From assembly GCA_019055375.1 (NCBI GenBank), contig JAHQIW010005857.1, positions 1 through 64,000 on the forward strand: a DNA stretch of 64,000 nt, written 5' to 3'. This DNA comes from Parelaphostrongylus tenuis. Taxonomy: Eukaryota > Nematoda > Chromadorea > Rhabditida > Metastrongylidae. Of the stretch, positions 30,655 through 41,150 are shown in pieces. Within the stretch, counting starts at the first letter, position 1. Every line of letters begins with the position of its first letter. The position numbers and the translations under genes were made by a program. The notes under the pieces were generated by a model that worked only from the letters and a program-made list of their open reading frames with translations, did no database searches and was not told where the DNA came from.

Positions 30655-31870
30655 ATAACGGGAGATAGTTGAGTTGAGAAGATTGGTGAACAACGCTACG
30701 ACAAGCAGTGTAAACATTCCAAGTAAAGATTTTCATCATCAGTAACATTTACTTTCCGTTTGCACATTTATTCCCTCTACTTGTCGAGAGATTTTTGGGG
30801 ACTTTTTCGTTTCGAAAATAAACCATGAATGTCTAATCACAAAACAGGTTCAGCCCTAAAATTTCCATTTTTCCAGCTGTTGAATGATTACTAATAGTTC
30901 AGTAAAGATTAGCTATTTATGGTTAAAAATGGCAAAGCATGCGAGTCATTCGTCACTTCGTCACAATGCCATACACTTCGTAATGGAAGAAGCATTTCAA
31001 GAAAACTGAGGCATTCTTCTGATTAGAATAAATTATTTTTCATAGTCAAATAGCCAGCTGATACAGAAGAATCCGCTGAGTAAGTTCAAGATCATAGTGC
31101 ACTCCGGAAACTCTGTCGTCTTCTGCGTTAATAAAGCGCAGTGTAGAAGTAGTTTCATCGCAAAAAATCCTTCTATTCTAAGCTTTTGGACGCTCTTTGT
31201 ACTGAAAAATGCCCTTATAGAATCTTTTTTGTAAATTGAATCATTCAATGGTGACAACGTCTTTTGAAATCTGACTTTACCAGATTGCTTTCCGCATCTT
31301 CTTTACTGTGTGGAGTGCCGCAGAAAATCCTGCCACGCGCAACGCGTGACTTGGCGAATTATGATACATAAGTCTGTCTAACATCGATCTCGATGGTATT
31401 TAGATTGAAAATGCCGAAAAACCCGCTTGAAGTCGATAGAACGCATCACAAAAACGATGTGGTTTTTTCGTTAATAAAACACACTATGGAGGTTTTTGCA
31501 CTAGTCCACTTTTATTCTATACCCTGCAAGCGCTCTACTTATTGAAATAAAATTCTCACACGAATATTTTGGCGAAGAAAACGCGGTGTAAAACAAATGT
31601 CTTCCTTTCTTCCAAGCGTTACAAAGGACTTTTTTAAATACCGATCACGCATTGCTCTAGCCAGAGAATTGCGCTTTGTATCATTATTAGGCGCTCATGA
31701 ATGTTCTAGTCCAGCGAAGGAGATCGGTTCTTTATTAGTCGCTGTCTGACACATAAGTACCAAAAGATGTATTCTGCTGCGAGTAGAAAAAGTTTTTAGA
31801 AGCACCACAAAAACGATCAAGTCTGAGGAATTGGCGTTCGTCTTCTTGCAACAATTATCCTTCACTATCC
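30655..31870. other. No recognised gene
   Basis: Contains a 74-codon minus-strand frame (31033-31257) without supporting splice sites. The rest is AT-rich. Confidence 0.35.
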
Positions 31871-31876
31871 GCCTTA

Positions 31877-32254
31877 ATGAATGAAGAGAGGTTGGTTACT
31901 GCGTCACGCAGTGGTATGGGATTGACGATAAAGTTCTATGCCATCCATTCTATCACAACTCACTCTCTCGAACCTCGAGATCTCAACTGGTGGGAAGCAC
32001 CCGAGATTCTAGCCTCTGAAATTTGAGTTGCGATTGAAATAATGAAGAGCGACACCGCTTCAGTACTTAACAATAGCACAGCTGATTTCCTTAGAGCTGG
32101 TGATCCACAATCTGCATGTGCTTCTCGCAAGAGAATAGTCATCATAACTTCGGATGGAAAACAACCTAGACCGGTGGAGGACACAGCGCACAGTTATAGT
32201 AGATGTAGAGTGGGCGTGAGAATTTTCGTAATTTCTGCCAAGTATGCTTGTTGA
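31877..32254 (+). pseudogene. von Willebrand factor A-like domain remnant
   Basis: A single frame runs for 125 codons with one internal TGA at 32024-32026. The second half has the shape of a vWA domain: a helix (SVLNNSTADFLRAG), the central strand RKRIVIITSDGK (vWA domains read KVIVVITDG), an EDTAHSYSR helix, and the next strand VGVRIFVISA (usual GVxIFVIGV). The first half contains TASRSGMGL, a possible relic of the DxSxS metal-binding loop. vWA domains in nematodes occur in secreted or membrane-bound adhesion and lectin proteins. The stop, or an unseen intron across it, leaves its status open. Confidence 0.45.
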
Positions 32255-32319
32255 GTGAAGTCTTCACAAAGATCACCTTTTTGTTCTTTTGCTCATGTCG
32301 GAGATCTCAGGTGGGCCAG

Positions 32320-32580
32320 AGCCAGCTAGACAAGCAGGATAGCAGGATTCTCGTGTGGAATTCTGCTGCATGGATTACATTCAAATCGCGCCACAGCTCA
32401 TTGAAGCCTGTCGAAACTACGGCGTACCTCATACTTCAAATTTTATCGATTAGAGAAAGCGTCACATTGTCGAAAGCAATGCAGTCCTATCAACGTTCGC
32501 CGATCAAGGTGTAGACCATTCTTATGTATGAAAATCAGCACAGTGCTATCGAATCAAGAGCAAGAATCGTGACTCTTTCC
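32320..32580 (+). pseudogene. RTE-B reverse transcriptase fragment
   Basis: The plus strand gives CCMDYIQIAPQLIEACRNYG followed by FID-EKAS and SPINV, the same palm region as in the RTE-B copy at 12590-12790 (MDHIQT, IEVC, EEAFDS). Interrupted by stops and truncated on both sides. It directly follows the vWA-like remnant. Confidence 0.65.
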
Positions 32581-32599
32581 TCGCGAGGATTGTTATACA

Positions 32600-32810
32600 G
32601 ATAATCATTTTTTTGAGCCACGCATGTGGTCTGTTATATAGAGCGGACTTCTCGAGCCCGATACACGTGTTTAGACATTGACTGTCTCATCACTAGGGCG
32701 GTGAGTAATTATCTGGTCATATTGAAATTTGAGCGTGGTCTTAAGAAAATACTCGAAACAAAAGATATGATCAATACCATGAAGAACAATCGAGTGTACA
32801 ACAGTGTCTG
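32600..32810 (-). mobile_element. Hammerhead element copy 2 (rearranged)
   Basis: A minus-strand hammerhead (32656-32699) has its downstream region (TGAGCCACGCATGTGG and ATAATCAT) at 32600-32650. On the other side, in opposite orientation, lies the terminal segment found in the other copies (AAATTTGAGCGTGGTCTTAAG...CAATCGAGTGTACAACA, 32728-32805). The two parts therefore meet in an inverted arrangement. Confidence 0.6.
32656..32699 (-). ncRNA. Hammerhead ribozyme motif copy 2
   Basis: Minus strand: GCCCTA, GTGATGA (first C changed to G), stem II GACA/TGTC (four pairs, loop GTCAA), TAAA in place of GAAA, stem III AC/GU with loop ACGU, triplet GUA, TCGGGC. Stem I keeps five of six pairs. Two core changes suggest it is inactive. 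Confidence 0.6.
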
Positions 32811-32867
32811 TTCAGTGATAATTTCACTTGACTTGCAGTGGTAAATCTTATAAGAATATAACATGTT

Positions 32868-33110
32868 TGAGCTGTTAGGTCTAGTGTTATTCAGGCGCTT
32901 GTTTTGTCCTATTCAGACTCATCAATACCACCCTCCCTCGGTTCAGTCGATCTGCTGAGGTTAAATGATCCTCATAAAAGAATCGACGCCGAGTAATGAT
33001 CGCCCCAAGTCAGATGATGGAGTTATCTGCACTGTGGTGATCAGCAGCTGAGCACGTAGCTGTTATAATGAATCATACCTTTGATGATCATACTTCTGTT
33101 ATAATGAATC
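32868..33110 (+). mobile_element. SINE family C copy 2
   Basis: AGGTCTAGTG-TATTCAGGCG (box A-like), CTCCCTCGGTTCAGTCGATC (box B-like), then AAAGAATCGACGCCGAGTAATGATC and GTCAGATGATGGAGTTA, and a 3' part ending TATAATGAATCATA. It aligns throughout with 38925-39140. Confidence 0.65.
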
Positions 33111-33119
33111 ATATGTCCT

Positions 33120-33370
33120 GACAGTGTAAAATGTTTGTCTCGCCTACGCTTAGTACAGGACTGAGCGCCCCGAGAGGATTGGCTAGAGACGAAAGGAAAA
33201 TGCCCGTCTGATGAGACCTTCAAGGCTGAAACACGTGTATCTGGCACTATAAGTCAGCCCTATATATCAGATCACATGAGTGGCTCAAAAAATGATTATC
33301 TGGCATATTGAAAATTTGAGCCTGGTCATAAGAAAATACTTGAGACGAGAAGTTGCTATACAGTTCTGAC
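33120..33370 (+). mobile_element. Hammerhead element copy 3
   Basis: After the hammerhead (33202-33245) the copy continues GGCTCAAAAAATGATTATCTGG and AATTTGAGCCTGGTCATAAGAAAATACTTGAGA, the same downstream region and terminal segment as in the copies at 50655 and 22985. The left part is not resolved. Confidence 0.6.
33202..33245 (+). ncRNA. Hammerhead ribozyme with a fully canonical core
   Basis: CTGATGA at 33208-33214 and GAAA at 33228-33231 are both perfect. Stem II is G-U, one mismatch, then CC-GG and U-A with loop UCA. Stem III is AC/GU with loop ACGU, and the triplet is GUA (33237-33239), a permitted NUH. Stem I GCCCGT with TCTGGC keeps four of six pairs. Of the five copies this has the best core but a weakened stem I. 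Confidence 0.7.
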
Positions 33371-33379
33371 TCTGAAGTC

Positions 33380-34510
33380 GCAATATCCCTATACTCCTGA
33401 AATTGGAAACACTCGGTCGAAAATTATTAGGGTTCGATCACTTGTTGAATTAATCCCATTTTTTTGTGTTATAATCAGGATCAAGTATCTAAAATTATTG
33501 CTGATTTGCTCTTTTCTCAGCTACCTCGTCTTCCATTGCTTGTCATCCGATCCTCGTCAATAGGCTGACGTTTAATCTAGCTGTTGTGATTCTTTTGAAA
33601 TTCACCTTTATAGTTGTTCAAACCTTGTCTCATATACTTTGTTTAGTGATGCACGTTCAATTGAAAGAGAGGTTTGTTTTGACGCTGACATCACTATACT
33701 GTTTTATCTCTCAACTCTGAAAGCTTATATTTATGATGATATCTATTGCTTATCGCTTTATAACGGTATATTGAAAAAAACCTGATTACTTTGATCTTTC
33801 TCATGCTGCAGTGACTTGCAAGACCCGACGATAATGTTAAATATGTAGGAATTTCTTTGGTTGATCTGTGTTCATTCGAGATGATACAAAAGATTAAATT
33901 CTTTCCGGCATGGGTAGATTGGGTTGTCGCTAGCGCTACTCCGTCTGTGATCGAACCTTCGACGACAGTTTCTCGTTAGAGCGAAAAGCGACATAATGAG
34001 CGCTACCTTTGTTGAGAGAGCACTAACCTTATTGTTGATCTTATCTACTTTCAGCCAGATGTGCGACAAAATCGCTATATCTATCTCGCTAAATGATCTT
34101 TGGAACAAGTTGAATAATTAGAGTTGATCCTGGTGTGATCAGTCATTAGAATCTGTTATTATTGTCAGGTTGATGGTGTGTCAGTCATTTTTATTCTTTC
34201 CTGATTTATTCCTCACGCTACTGAGCAAGTGGGTGGAATAGTTTCAAAATTGCTCCACGTTTTGCAACTCAAAAAAGTGGTCTTTATTGCGGTCTTCTAG
34301 GTGGACACTTCACACTGATGGTCAAGCAGATAGAAAGGCGGCACTTTCTCTCCCAGTCCAAGTCTAAAACGGCATATATGTAAGGAGCGAGAAAAGTTTC
34401 GACATTTTTGTATCTTGTTATTTCAACATTGATATGATGCATTCATTTCTTTTGATAATTTTATTGGATTCTTTGTCCAATTTTGTCAATATATATTCTA
34501 TTCATTTGTT
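33380..34510. other. No recognised gene
   Basis: AT-rich. A box B-like GGTTCGATC occurs on the minus strand near 33955 inside a short frame (33872-34108), possibly another tRNA-derived relic, but no box A partner or second copy was found. Confidence 0.35.
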
Positions 34511-34514
34511 CATT

Positions 34515-35510
34515 TGCAATGAGCTTAATCAGTGGATCGCAAAAATAAACACATAGCAGTTGCTGATTTGTACAAGACGGGGATGAAAACTGTCGATATT
34601 TATAGACTGATCTTATACCAGAACGTGTCTAAAGAGTCGTGAAACGTTCCAAAGAAACTCGAAGTATTGAGGGCTATCTCCAGAAATGTCGCTCAACCTC
34701 ACTCCGGAAGCATTCAGAATTTTCTGCCAAATTCTAAGGGATCCGGAGTGTTCGCTGTGCAAAATGGCAAAGAGGATCGGAAAAGCGACTGGACCGTCCG
34801 TCATATAGCCGAAAATATGCTGAAGCTGCGCAACTTCAAGATTGGTCGTGTGCTGTAGTTGAAATGATGAAAGAAAAGGTTTTTATGCGATCGTTGAATT
34901 AATTGTTTGATAGCTGATGCTCGTTTGTCGAAAGCCCTTCTTACGGATGAGAGATATCTACTTTAAACCAATACACAATTGCCAGAATCGACGTTAACTT
35001 TTCAAGGAGGATCAGCAGAAGCGCGCAGCAGCAAAATCATAGGCTTTGGTCATTTCTTAGCTTCTGTGATCGTCTGGGCCAACATTTGCGGCACGAAAAA
35101 GGCGCTGATGGTATCACCCTCAACAGAACCATCAACACAACACTGTCAGCTATCAGTAGCATGTTTTACGAGACTCACTAGAGTTTTGAGCTACTTAATA
35201 CTTTGGCATCGACGACTTACGCAGAGCAGAAGTCAGCTTTTGAGCGTTCGCCCCGCTCAACGATCACCATCTGTGAAGTACTGTTTTCAGGCTTTTGGGA
35301 GCACGCACATTTGGCCGTCAGATTTGTCGGATCTCAACCCAGTGGACTATTATGTCTGGTCCATACTAGCGAAAAAGTCTCGGCTAGTCGCAACACTAGA
35401 ATGGCCTAAAATGGCTTTGACACGCTCTTGGGACTAAATTAAGATGGAAAGGTGTGCTAGCGTCGTCGGGAAATTTTTGCGAGCGATTTTGGAAAAGGAT
35501 AGAAGTCAAA
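34515..35510 (+). pseudogene. Mariner-type (Tc1/mariner) transposase relic
   Basis: A helix-turn-helix start is seen (HIAVADLYKTGMKTVDIYRL near 34540), then a basic middle, ALLTDERYLL (about 34931, the region of the first catalytic Asp, usually SDEK-F), GHFLASVIVWANICG (about 35045, usual VMVWG), and SDLSDLNPVDYYVWSIL (about 35315-35370), the block with the third catalytic Asp. The second Asp block (QDGAPAH) is not recognisable. Several frameshifts and stops are present, and terminal inverted repeats were not found. In known mariners the transposase is about 345 residues; all parts are spread over about 1 kb here, so the gene is roughly full length but dead. Confidence 0.8.
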
Positions 35511-35517
35511 AGAGCGC

Positions 35518-35812
35518 ATATGGTGCAGTGGGTGGAGGTGCTCTGAGTCGCACACAAGGTCGATGGTTCGACCTCGCGCTCACGGCTCACCAAGCCATCC
35601 ATACCTGCGGGCTCGGTAAATTGATCGGACTGGTCGCAGACTTGTGTGGGAGGATAAGTAGTACTGACTCGATTTAGCGGGAGACCACTGTGAGTCATTG
35701 TAAAGGCCAGGTATACTTTCAATCACCTCATACGAAGTTAAAAATCAAAGATGAATGCATAGCGAATCCCTCACTGATTGATCAACGCCGAGAGCTAACT
35801 TTTATCCTTTTT
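35518..35812 (+). mobile_element. SINE family B copy 4, with tRNA-like head
   Basis: The most complete head in the window: box A-like TGGTGCAGTGGG at 35520 and box B GGTTCGACC at 35565, about 33 bases apart. The shared body follows: CACCAAGCCATCCAT, GGTAAATTGATCGGACTGG, GGAGGATAAGTAGTACTGACTCG, GTGAGTCATTGTAAAGGCCAG and GATTGATCAACGCCGAGAGC at the 3' end. It lies immediately downstream of the mariner relic. Confidence 0.8.
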
Positions 35813-35964
35813 CCGAAGTCAAAGGAAGCAATTTTGAGAAGCTGTTTCAAAGTTTTTGTTTTTTTTGTAGTTGCTGCAGTATTAGACGTAGTTAATCTTC
35901 CAAAGAAACAATTTGTCAGTTCATGCAAAATTTTTAAATCTTAAAAAATTATTAGACCTTTCTT

Positions 35965-36850
35965 CTTACCCGGATTTTGATGAGAAAACTGGACCTAAAC
36001 GAGCTCTTGAAAAGCGTCACATGGGATTCACGGAAGAGATTGAAAGGAGCAGAGTGACAAGCTGTACGAATCCATCATGATGACCATAGCCATTCATGTC
36101 AACATATAGTTTTAGAAGTGTCACTCTCAGAGGTGGGCGTTGGAGCCTCGTAATAAAGAGAAACAAAAAAAAAACGACATTCTAGTTAATCGATGATTCT
36201 GTCTAACCGATATTGCTTTTTTCAAAATCTTAAGCAGAGTTTCGAAACTGATTTACTATCATAAATTATATCCACACGATCACAGGACTTACTGAGGTTT
36301 TACAAAACATCAAGAGACCGCCCTGTCTCACTTTCGTCGATTTGAAGAAAATCTCCTGTCTCCGGAACCACAAGCAGTTATTGAGGCTCTGGCCAGCCAT
36401 GGCGTTCCTACTCTATACAATCCTTGGAGCTGCATAAAGGCTGAGCAACTGAAATACAACCATTTCATGACGAAGTCGCTGTCGACGTAAAAAAAGGGGT
36501 TAGACAAGGTGATACGATTTCGCCAAATCTATCCACTCCCACTCTCTAAAACATCTCACGAACAGCAGATTGGGACAATGCTGGAGCCAAAATCAGCGGT
36601 CGATAATAGATTTATGCCCGTTTTGATGATGATATCGTCCTTATAACACCAAGCACCAGGCGGGCGGAGCGATGTTGACCGATTCAACACCTCCTGTAGA
36701 AAGGTTTTCTCCAACTAAATCTACGGAAACGATATTTATAGAATCCAAATTCTGATTGCTTCATACACGTTCAGCAAAATGAACATCTCCAAATGCTGCA
36801 GTTACGTTATGGAAGTTTTGAGACCTAAGCAATTTCACATCAATGAGAAT
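35965..36850 (+). pseudogene. RTE-A fragment, internally deleted
   Basis: Ordered matches to the plus RTE-A copy: endonuclease stretch around 36005-36045 (matching 56560-56610), the GTGGGCGTTGGAGCCTC region (36133, matching 56715), ATTCTAGTTAATCGATGATTCTGTCTAACCGA (36180, matching 56755), then the RT from about 36310 (CTCACTTTCGTCGATTTGAAG, GTTATTGAGGCTCTGGCC, GGGGTTAGACAAGGTGATACGATTTCGCC). The GATGATGATATCGTCCTTATAACACCAAGC segment at 36630 is the catalytic-site region. The endonuclease-RT linker is deleted. It ends at the left edge of inverted repeat 3. Confidence 0.75.
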
Positions 36851-37536
36851 TCGATTTCTTACCCCTTTCCTTTCTACAAACAATTTCTGGAGCGACGGGG
36901 ATCTATCATTGAGTCAACATTCTGTCCACCCAGCACTACGCTCAAGAATGTATAGTTGAGTTTTCTACCCTGCTCACTAAAACCTATCGTGATCGCGCGC
37001 GTCGTTAATGTTAAAAATCTGCCTTCATAGTCCAAGTCGCTTCAAACAAACGTCTCACGTAAACTCAATTGTCAATGAGCAACACCTCGATAGGCCATCA
37101 TGGAAAAGTCCCGAGCGTATCCAACGATGTTTTAGCAACGCAGATCGCAATGTTGTGAAGCAAGGGGTCGCAAAATTATAATACATCACTTATGCGAATC
37201 ACATGATGTAGACGAAAGTGCATGGCACCTAGACAGATTAATTATATGGGATACCAAAAACCAAAAACCTGATGGTCATGATGTGGGGGCAGGCAACTGA
37301 TAACCAACATTTTATTTGAAAAAAGCAATGGTGCTTCATGAATCACTTTGCTTCCACACTCTAGTAGATAATATTTAATATGAAATCTTCATGATTACGT
37401 AGGATGATCAGATAGCCTTTTTGAGATGAAGTGCTATCTCTACAATCATTAAAGAAGGTATCGCATTTACAAACTACCCACTCAGTATATCATTACAATT
37501 CCTTAATAATGTAGAATGGTGTGCAAGCTTTGCGTC

Positions 37537-37625
37537 AGCTGGGATTCGAGCTCACATTTCACCCCATCCGGGAGCGCGTGCTTATCATTTCACCCTATAT
37601 CATAGCAACTACACTGTCTTAGTGC
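37537..37625 (-). repeat. tRNA-like repeat, family E copy 2
   Basis: On the minus strand: ATGATAAGCACGCGCTCCCGGATGGGGTGAAATGTGAGCTCGAATCCCAGC in broken form, with box B-like AGCTCGAATCCC. Box A is weak. The same segment is present in the right arm at 40345-40440. Confidence 0.45.
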
Positions 37626-37734
37626 CAAAAACAACTCTCAGTGCTTAAAACTTATGACTTTCGTGACTCTTGCCAGTGAAAAACCGAAAAGAATTATTGG
37701 AAGCACTTCAGATTGTATTTCTCATGTTTATTGA

Positions 37735-38073
37735 CTACAATGGGACGTGTAGATGAAACAGGAAGGTGTGTTGTAATGTCAATACACTTAGATTTATTTG
37801 TTCTTGCTCTATAAAATCTGGATATGACATCAGTTGATAATCAAATAATGCCTTAATATTGGCCTCTTTCTTATGTTCACGCTTAAAATTCAATAAGCCT
37901 GACAATGTTTTTAAACAATGCATGAGGTCTGTTATGCCGTTAACAAAGTGCCAGATCCGTTTTGCGGCCAGCGTCATCAGGAGCACGACACCTTTTATCT
38001 GAGCCAATGCCTTATAAGAGAACATATCCCCTACATATGGAGGAATCGTCGGCGATTTATTTACATTGTCCAC
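37735..38073 (-). CDS. 112-codon open frame carried in inverted repeat 3 (left copy)
   Basis: The frame begins MDNVNKSPTIPPYVGDMFSY and ends FHLHVPL. It is of mixed composition with a basic stretch (NFKREHKKEANIK). The right-arm copy (39880-40218) differs at only a few residues. The arms are nearly identical overall, so conservation does not by itself imply a function. No family recognised. An overlapping opposite frame (37918-38127) also exists in both arms. Confidence 0.3.
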   Translation of the reverse strand: MDNVNKSPTIPPYVGDMFSYKALAQIKGVVLLMTLAAKRIWHFVNGITDLMHCLKTLSGLLNFKREHKKEANIKALFDYQLMSYPDFIEQEQINLSVLTLQHTFLFHLHVPL

Positions 38074-38340
38074 AACTTGATTAAATTATGCAAGGTACAA
38101 ATTGTACAGTCAGGTGTTCGTAGCTGAAAAATTGGGTAATACCCTTTATCGACTGTCTTCGAAGACCACGTTTTCAAAGATTGTGCCAGGCATATTGAAT
38201 TTCTAACAAGGTCTTCATAAACGGTAGATAACAAGATTTGTTTTACTAGCGGTATTGCTTGAGATGATGTGGTAGCTAATACACCTCATTTCTGGTATGA
38301 GGAGATAGCGCTGTCAACAATGGAAATCTTTGTCAGTTCA

Positions 38341-38920
38341 AACACTCGAATACAGCTACTTGTGGGAAAAACGACATTTTGAATGGTACTCACGTCAAGT
38401 CGGCATCGGCCTTATTAGTGTTTATGTTAGATAATCATGAGCGAAGATATTTAAAACATAATTGTACTTTGTAATTTTGGGGTCAATAAACGCAGTTAGT
38501 AGACTAAATTTTTTCAGATTCTTGGATGATTAGTCAAGATAGTTTGTTGCCGCTCCCAAGTTAGCTAAGAGTGACTCGTTTCCAGATTATTTATACTTTA
38601 TTTTGTACGCTATTGCACATATAAAACAGCACAGACTTCTAATTGCGCGCCATCTTTGATTTTGATGATTTTCCCAGTATACGTTTACATGTCTTCTTGT
38701 CTCATGTTACTTTCAAGATAGCTATCTCCAGTTTTATACTTTGTGACCATAAGTAATAGTTGACTATTTGCTTCACTTCTTTCTAAGGAATTTGCTGATC
38801 CGTCTTCATACCGCCTTTTTTCATGCTGTGCGGATCCCAGTGCTTCTATCATTAAGTTTTTTTCCGTGCCTTAATTCAATCAATAAAGAATTAATCAAAT
38901 ATATATAGCCTGCTAAGGAT
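38341..38920. other. Loop of inverted repeat 3, left part
   Basis: Single-copy-looking DNA between the arms. No coding signal. Confidence 0.4.
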
Positions 38921-38924
38921 ATGA

Positions 38925-39140
38925 CATGTTTTATGCCACTAAGGTCTAAGCGCTATACAGGCGTCTGTCAACTCCGAGACTCATCAGTTGCACCATCCTT
39001 GGTTCAGCCGACCCCTTGAGGCTGAATTCCTTTATGAAGGAATCGACGCCGAGCAATAAATCAGTGCAAGTCTGATGATGGAATTACCTGGCATTGTCTT
39101 GACCGGCACTCGATCCTGTGGCTTTTAAAATGAATCATAG
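38925..39140 (+). mobile_element. SINE family C copy 3
   Basis: Aligns with 32868-33110: GGTCTAAGCGCTATACAGGCG, GGTTCAGCCGACCCC, GAAGGAATCGACGCCGAGCAATAA and GTCTGATGATGGAATTACCTGG. It sits in the loop of inverted repeat 3, next to a SINE-B. Confidence 0.65.
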
Positions 39141-39179
39141 CTCTCCATACGACCGCTCTCGCGTTATTATGGAGAGGTA

Positions 39180-39432
39180 TGTATATATATACTCGCGCTC
39201 ATGGCTCACCAAGCCATCCATCCCTCCGGGGTCGGTAAATTGGTACCAGACAGGTCTCAGACTTGTCTGGGAGGATAAGCAGCACTGACTCGGTATAGCG
39301 GGAGGCCACCGCGAGTCATTGTAAAGGCCAGATATGCATTCAATCACCTCAAACGAATTTAAAAATTGAAGTCGAATGCATGGCGCATCCCTCAGGGATT
39401 GATCAACGCCGAGAGCTTTATCCTTTTATCTT
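39180..39432 (+). mobile_element. SINE family B copy 5
   Basis: Clean body from CTCGCGCTCATGGCTCACC to CGCCGAGAGCTTTATCCTTTTAT, but without box A and box B, so 5' truncated. A (TA)n tract follows directly. It is inserted in the loop of inverted repeat 3. Confidence 0.8.
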
Positions 39433-39482
39433 TATATATATATATATACATATATACATATATATTATATATATATATTAGC
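39433..39482. repeat. TA microsatellite, SINE-B tail
   Basis: TATATATA/CATATATA repeats starting directly at the 3' end of the SINE-B copy. Confidence 0.8.
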
Positions 39483-39879
39483 AACAGTATGAATAGGTGT
39501 ACAGTCATGTCTCCGTCGTTTACTTATTTCTAACCTCAACAATAGAAGAAACGAAGGTATGCATTCCTTCTATTTGTTTGAAAATGCCTAAAAACACTAT
39601 TTATCATGTATATGACTGATAAAGATTTCCATTGTTGACAGCGCTATCTCCTCATACCAGAAATGAGGTGTATTAGCTACCACATCATCTCAAGCAAAAC
39701 CGCTAGTAAAACAAATCTTGTTATCTACCGTTTATGAAGACCTTGTTAGAAATTCAATATGCCTGGCACAATCTCTTGAAAACGTGGTCTTCGAAGACAG
39801 TCGATAAAGAGTATTACCCAATTTTTCAGCTACGAACACCTGACTGTACAATTTGTACGTTGCATAATTTAATCAAGTT

Positions 39880-40218
39880 GTGGACAATGTAAATAAATCG
39901 CCGACGATTCCTCCATATGTAGGGGATATGTTCTCTTATAAGGCATTGGCTCAGATAAAAGGTGTCGTGGTCCTGATGACGCTGGCCGCAAAACGGATCT
40001 GGCACTTTGTTAACGGCATAACAGACCTCATGCATGGTTTAAAAACATTGTCAGGGTTATTGAATTTTAAGCGTGAACATAAGAAAGAGGCCAATATTAA
40101 GGCATTATTTGATTATCAACTGATGTCATATCCAGATTTTATAGAGCAAGAACAAATAAATCTAAGTGTATTGACATTACAACACACCTTCCTGTTTCAT
40201 CTACACGTCCCATTGTAG
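39880..40218 (+). CDS. 112-codon open frame carried in inverted repeat 3 (right copy)
   Basis: Differs from the left copy at two residues (a Leu/Val and a Cys/Gly position). See the left copy for composition and doubts. Confidence 0.3.
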   Translation: MDNVNKSPTIPPYVGDMFSYKALAQIKGVVVLMTLAAKRIWHFVNGITDLMHGLKTLSGLLNFKREHKKEANIKALFDYQLMSYPDFIEQEQINLSVLTLQHTFLFHLHVPL

Positions 40219-40344
40219 TCAATAAACATGAGAAATACAATCTGAAGTGCTTCCAATAATTCTTTTCGGTTTTTTCACTGGCAAGAGTCACAAAAGTCAT
40301 AAGTTTTAAGCACTGAGAGTTGTTTTTGGCACTAAGACAGTGTA

Positions 40345-40440
40345 GTTGCTATGATATAGGGTGAAATGATAAGCACGCGCTCCCGGATGGGGTGAAATGT
40401 GAGCTCGAATCCCAGCTGACGCAAAGCTTGCACACCATTC
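40345..40440 (+). repeat. tRNA-like repeat, family E copy 3
   Basis: AAGCACGCGCTCCCGGATGG followed by GAGCTCGAATCCC. Mirror of the left-arm copy at 37537. Confidence 0.45.
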
Positions 40441-41150
40441 TACATTATTAAGGAATTGTAATGATATACTGAGTGGGTAGTTTGTAAATGCGATACCTTC
40501 TTTAATGATTGTAGAGATAGCACTCCATCTCAAAAAGGCTATCTGATCATCCTACGTAATCATGAAGATTTCATATTAAACCTTATCTACTAGAGTGTGG
40601 AAGCAAAGTGATTCATGAAGCACCATTGCTTTTTTCAAATAAAATGTTGGTTATCAGTTGCCTGCCCCCACATCATGACCATCACGTTTTTGGTTTTTGG
40701 TATCCCATATAATTAATCTGTCTAGGTGCCATGCACTTTCGTCTATATCATGTGATTCGCATAAGTGATGTATTATAATTTTGCGACCCCTTGCTTTACA
40801 ACATTGCGATCTGCGTTGCTAAAACATCGTTGGATACGCTCGGGACTTTTCCATGATGGCCTATCGAGGTGTTGCTCATTGACAATTGAGTTCACGTGAG
40901 ACGTTTGTTTGAAGCGACTTGGACTACAAAGGCAGATTTTCAACATTAACGACGCGCACGATCACGATAGGTTTTAGTGAGCAGGGTAGAAAACTCAACT
41001 ATACATTCTTGAGCGTAGTGCTGGGTGGACAGAATGTTGACTCAATGATAGATCCCCGTCGCTCCAGAAATTGTTTGTAGAAAGGAAAGGGGTAAGATAT
41101 CGAATTCTCATTGATATGAAATTGCTTAGGTCTCAAAACTTCCATAATGC

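Larger units (their letters stand above)
36805..38340 (+). repeat. Inverted repeat 3, left arm
   Basis: Near-identical reverse complement of 39610-41150. The outer boundary is TTATGGAAGTTTTGAGACC and the inner boundary CAATGGAAATCTTTGTCAG. Differences are few and mostly single bases. The arm includes a tRNA-like segment (37537-37625) and a 112-codon open frame (37735-38073, minus). A short motif near the inner end (GAGATGATGTGGTAGCTAATACACCTCA) is related to the inverted-repeat-2 arms. Confidence 0.9.
39610..41150 (-). repeat. Inverted repeat 3, right arm
   Basis: See the left arm at 36805-38340. It ends near 41150 (TTCCATAATGC). Confidence 0.9.

Noticed and set aside
38918..39440. A single larger element combining SINE-C and SINE-B
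   Set aside because: The two occur separately elsewhere (32868 and 35518), so their adjacency here is two insertions in the loop of inverted repeat 3.
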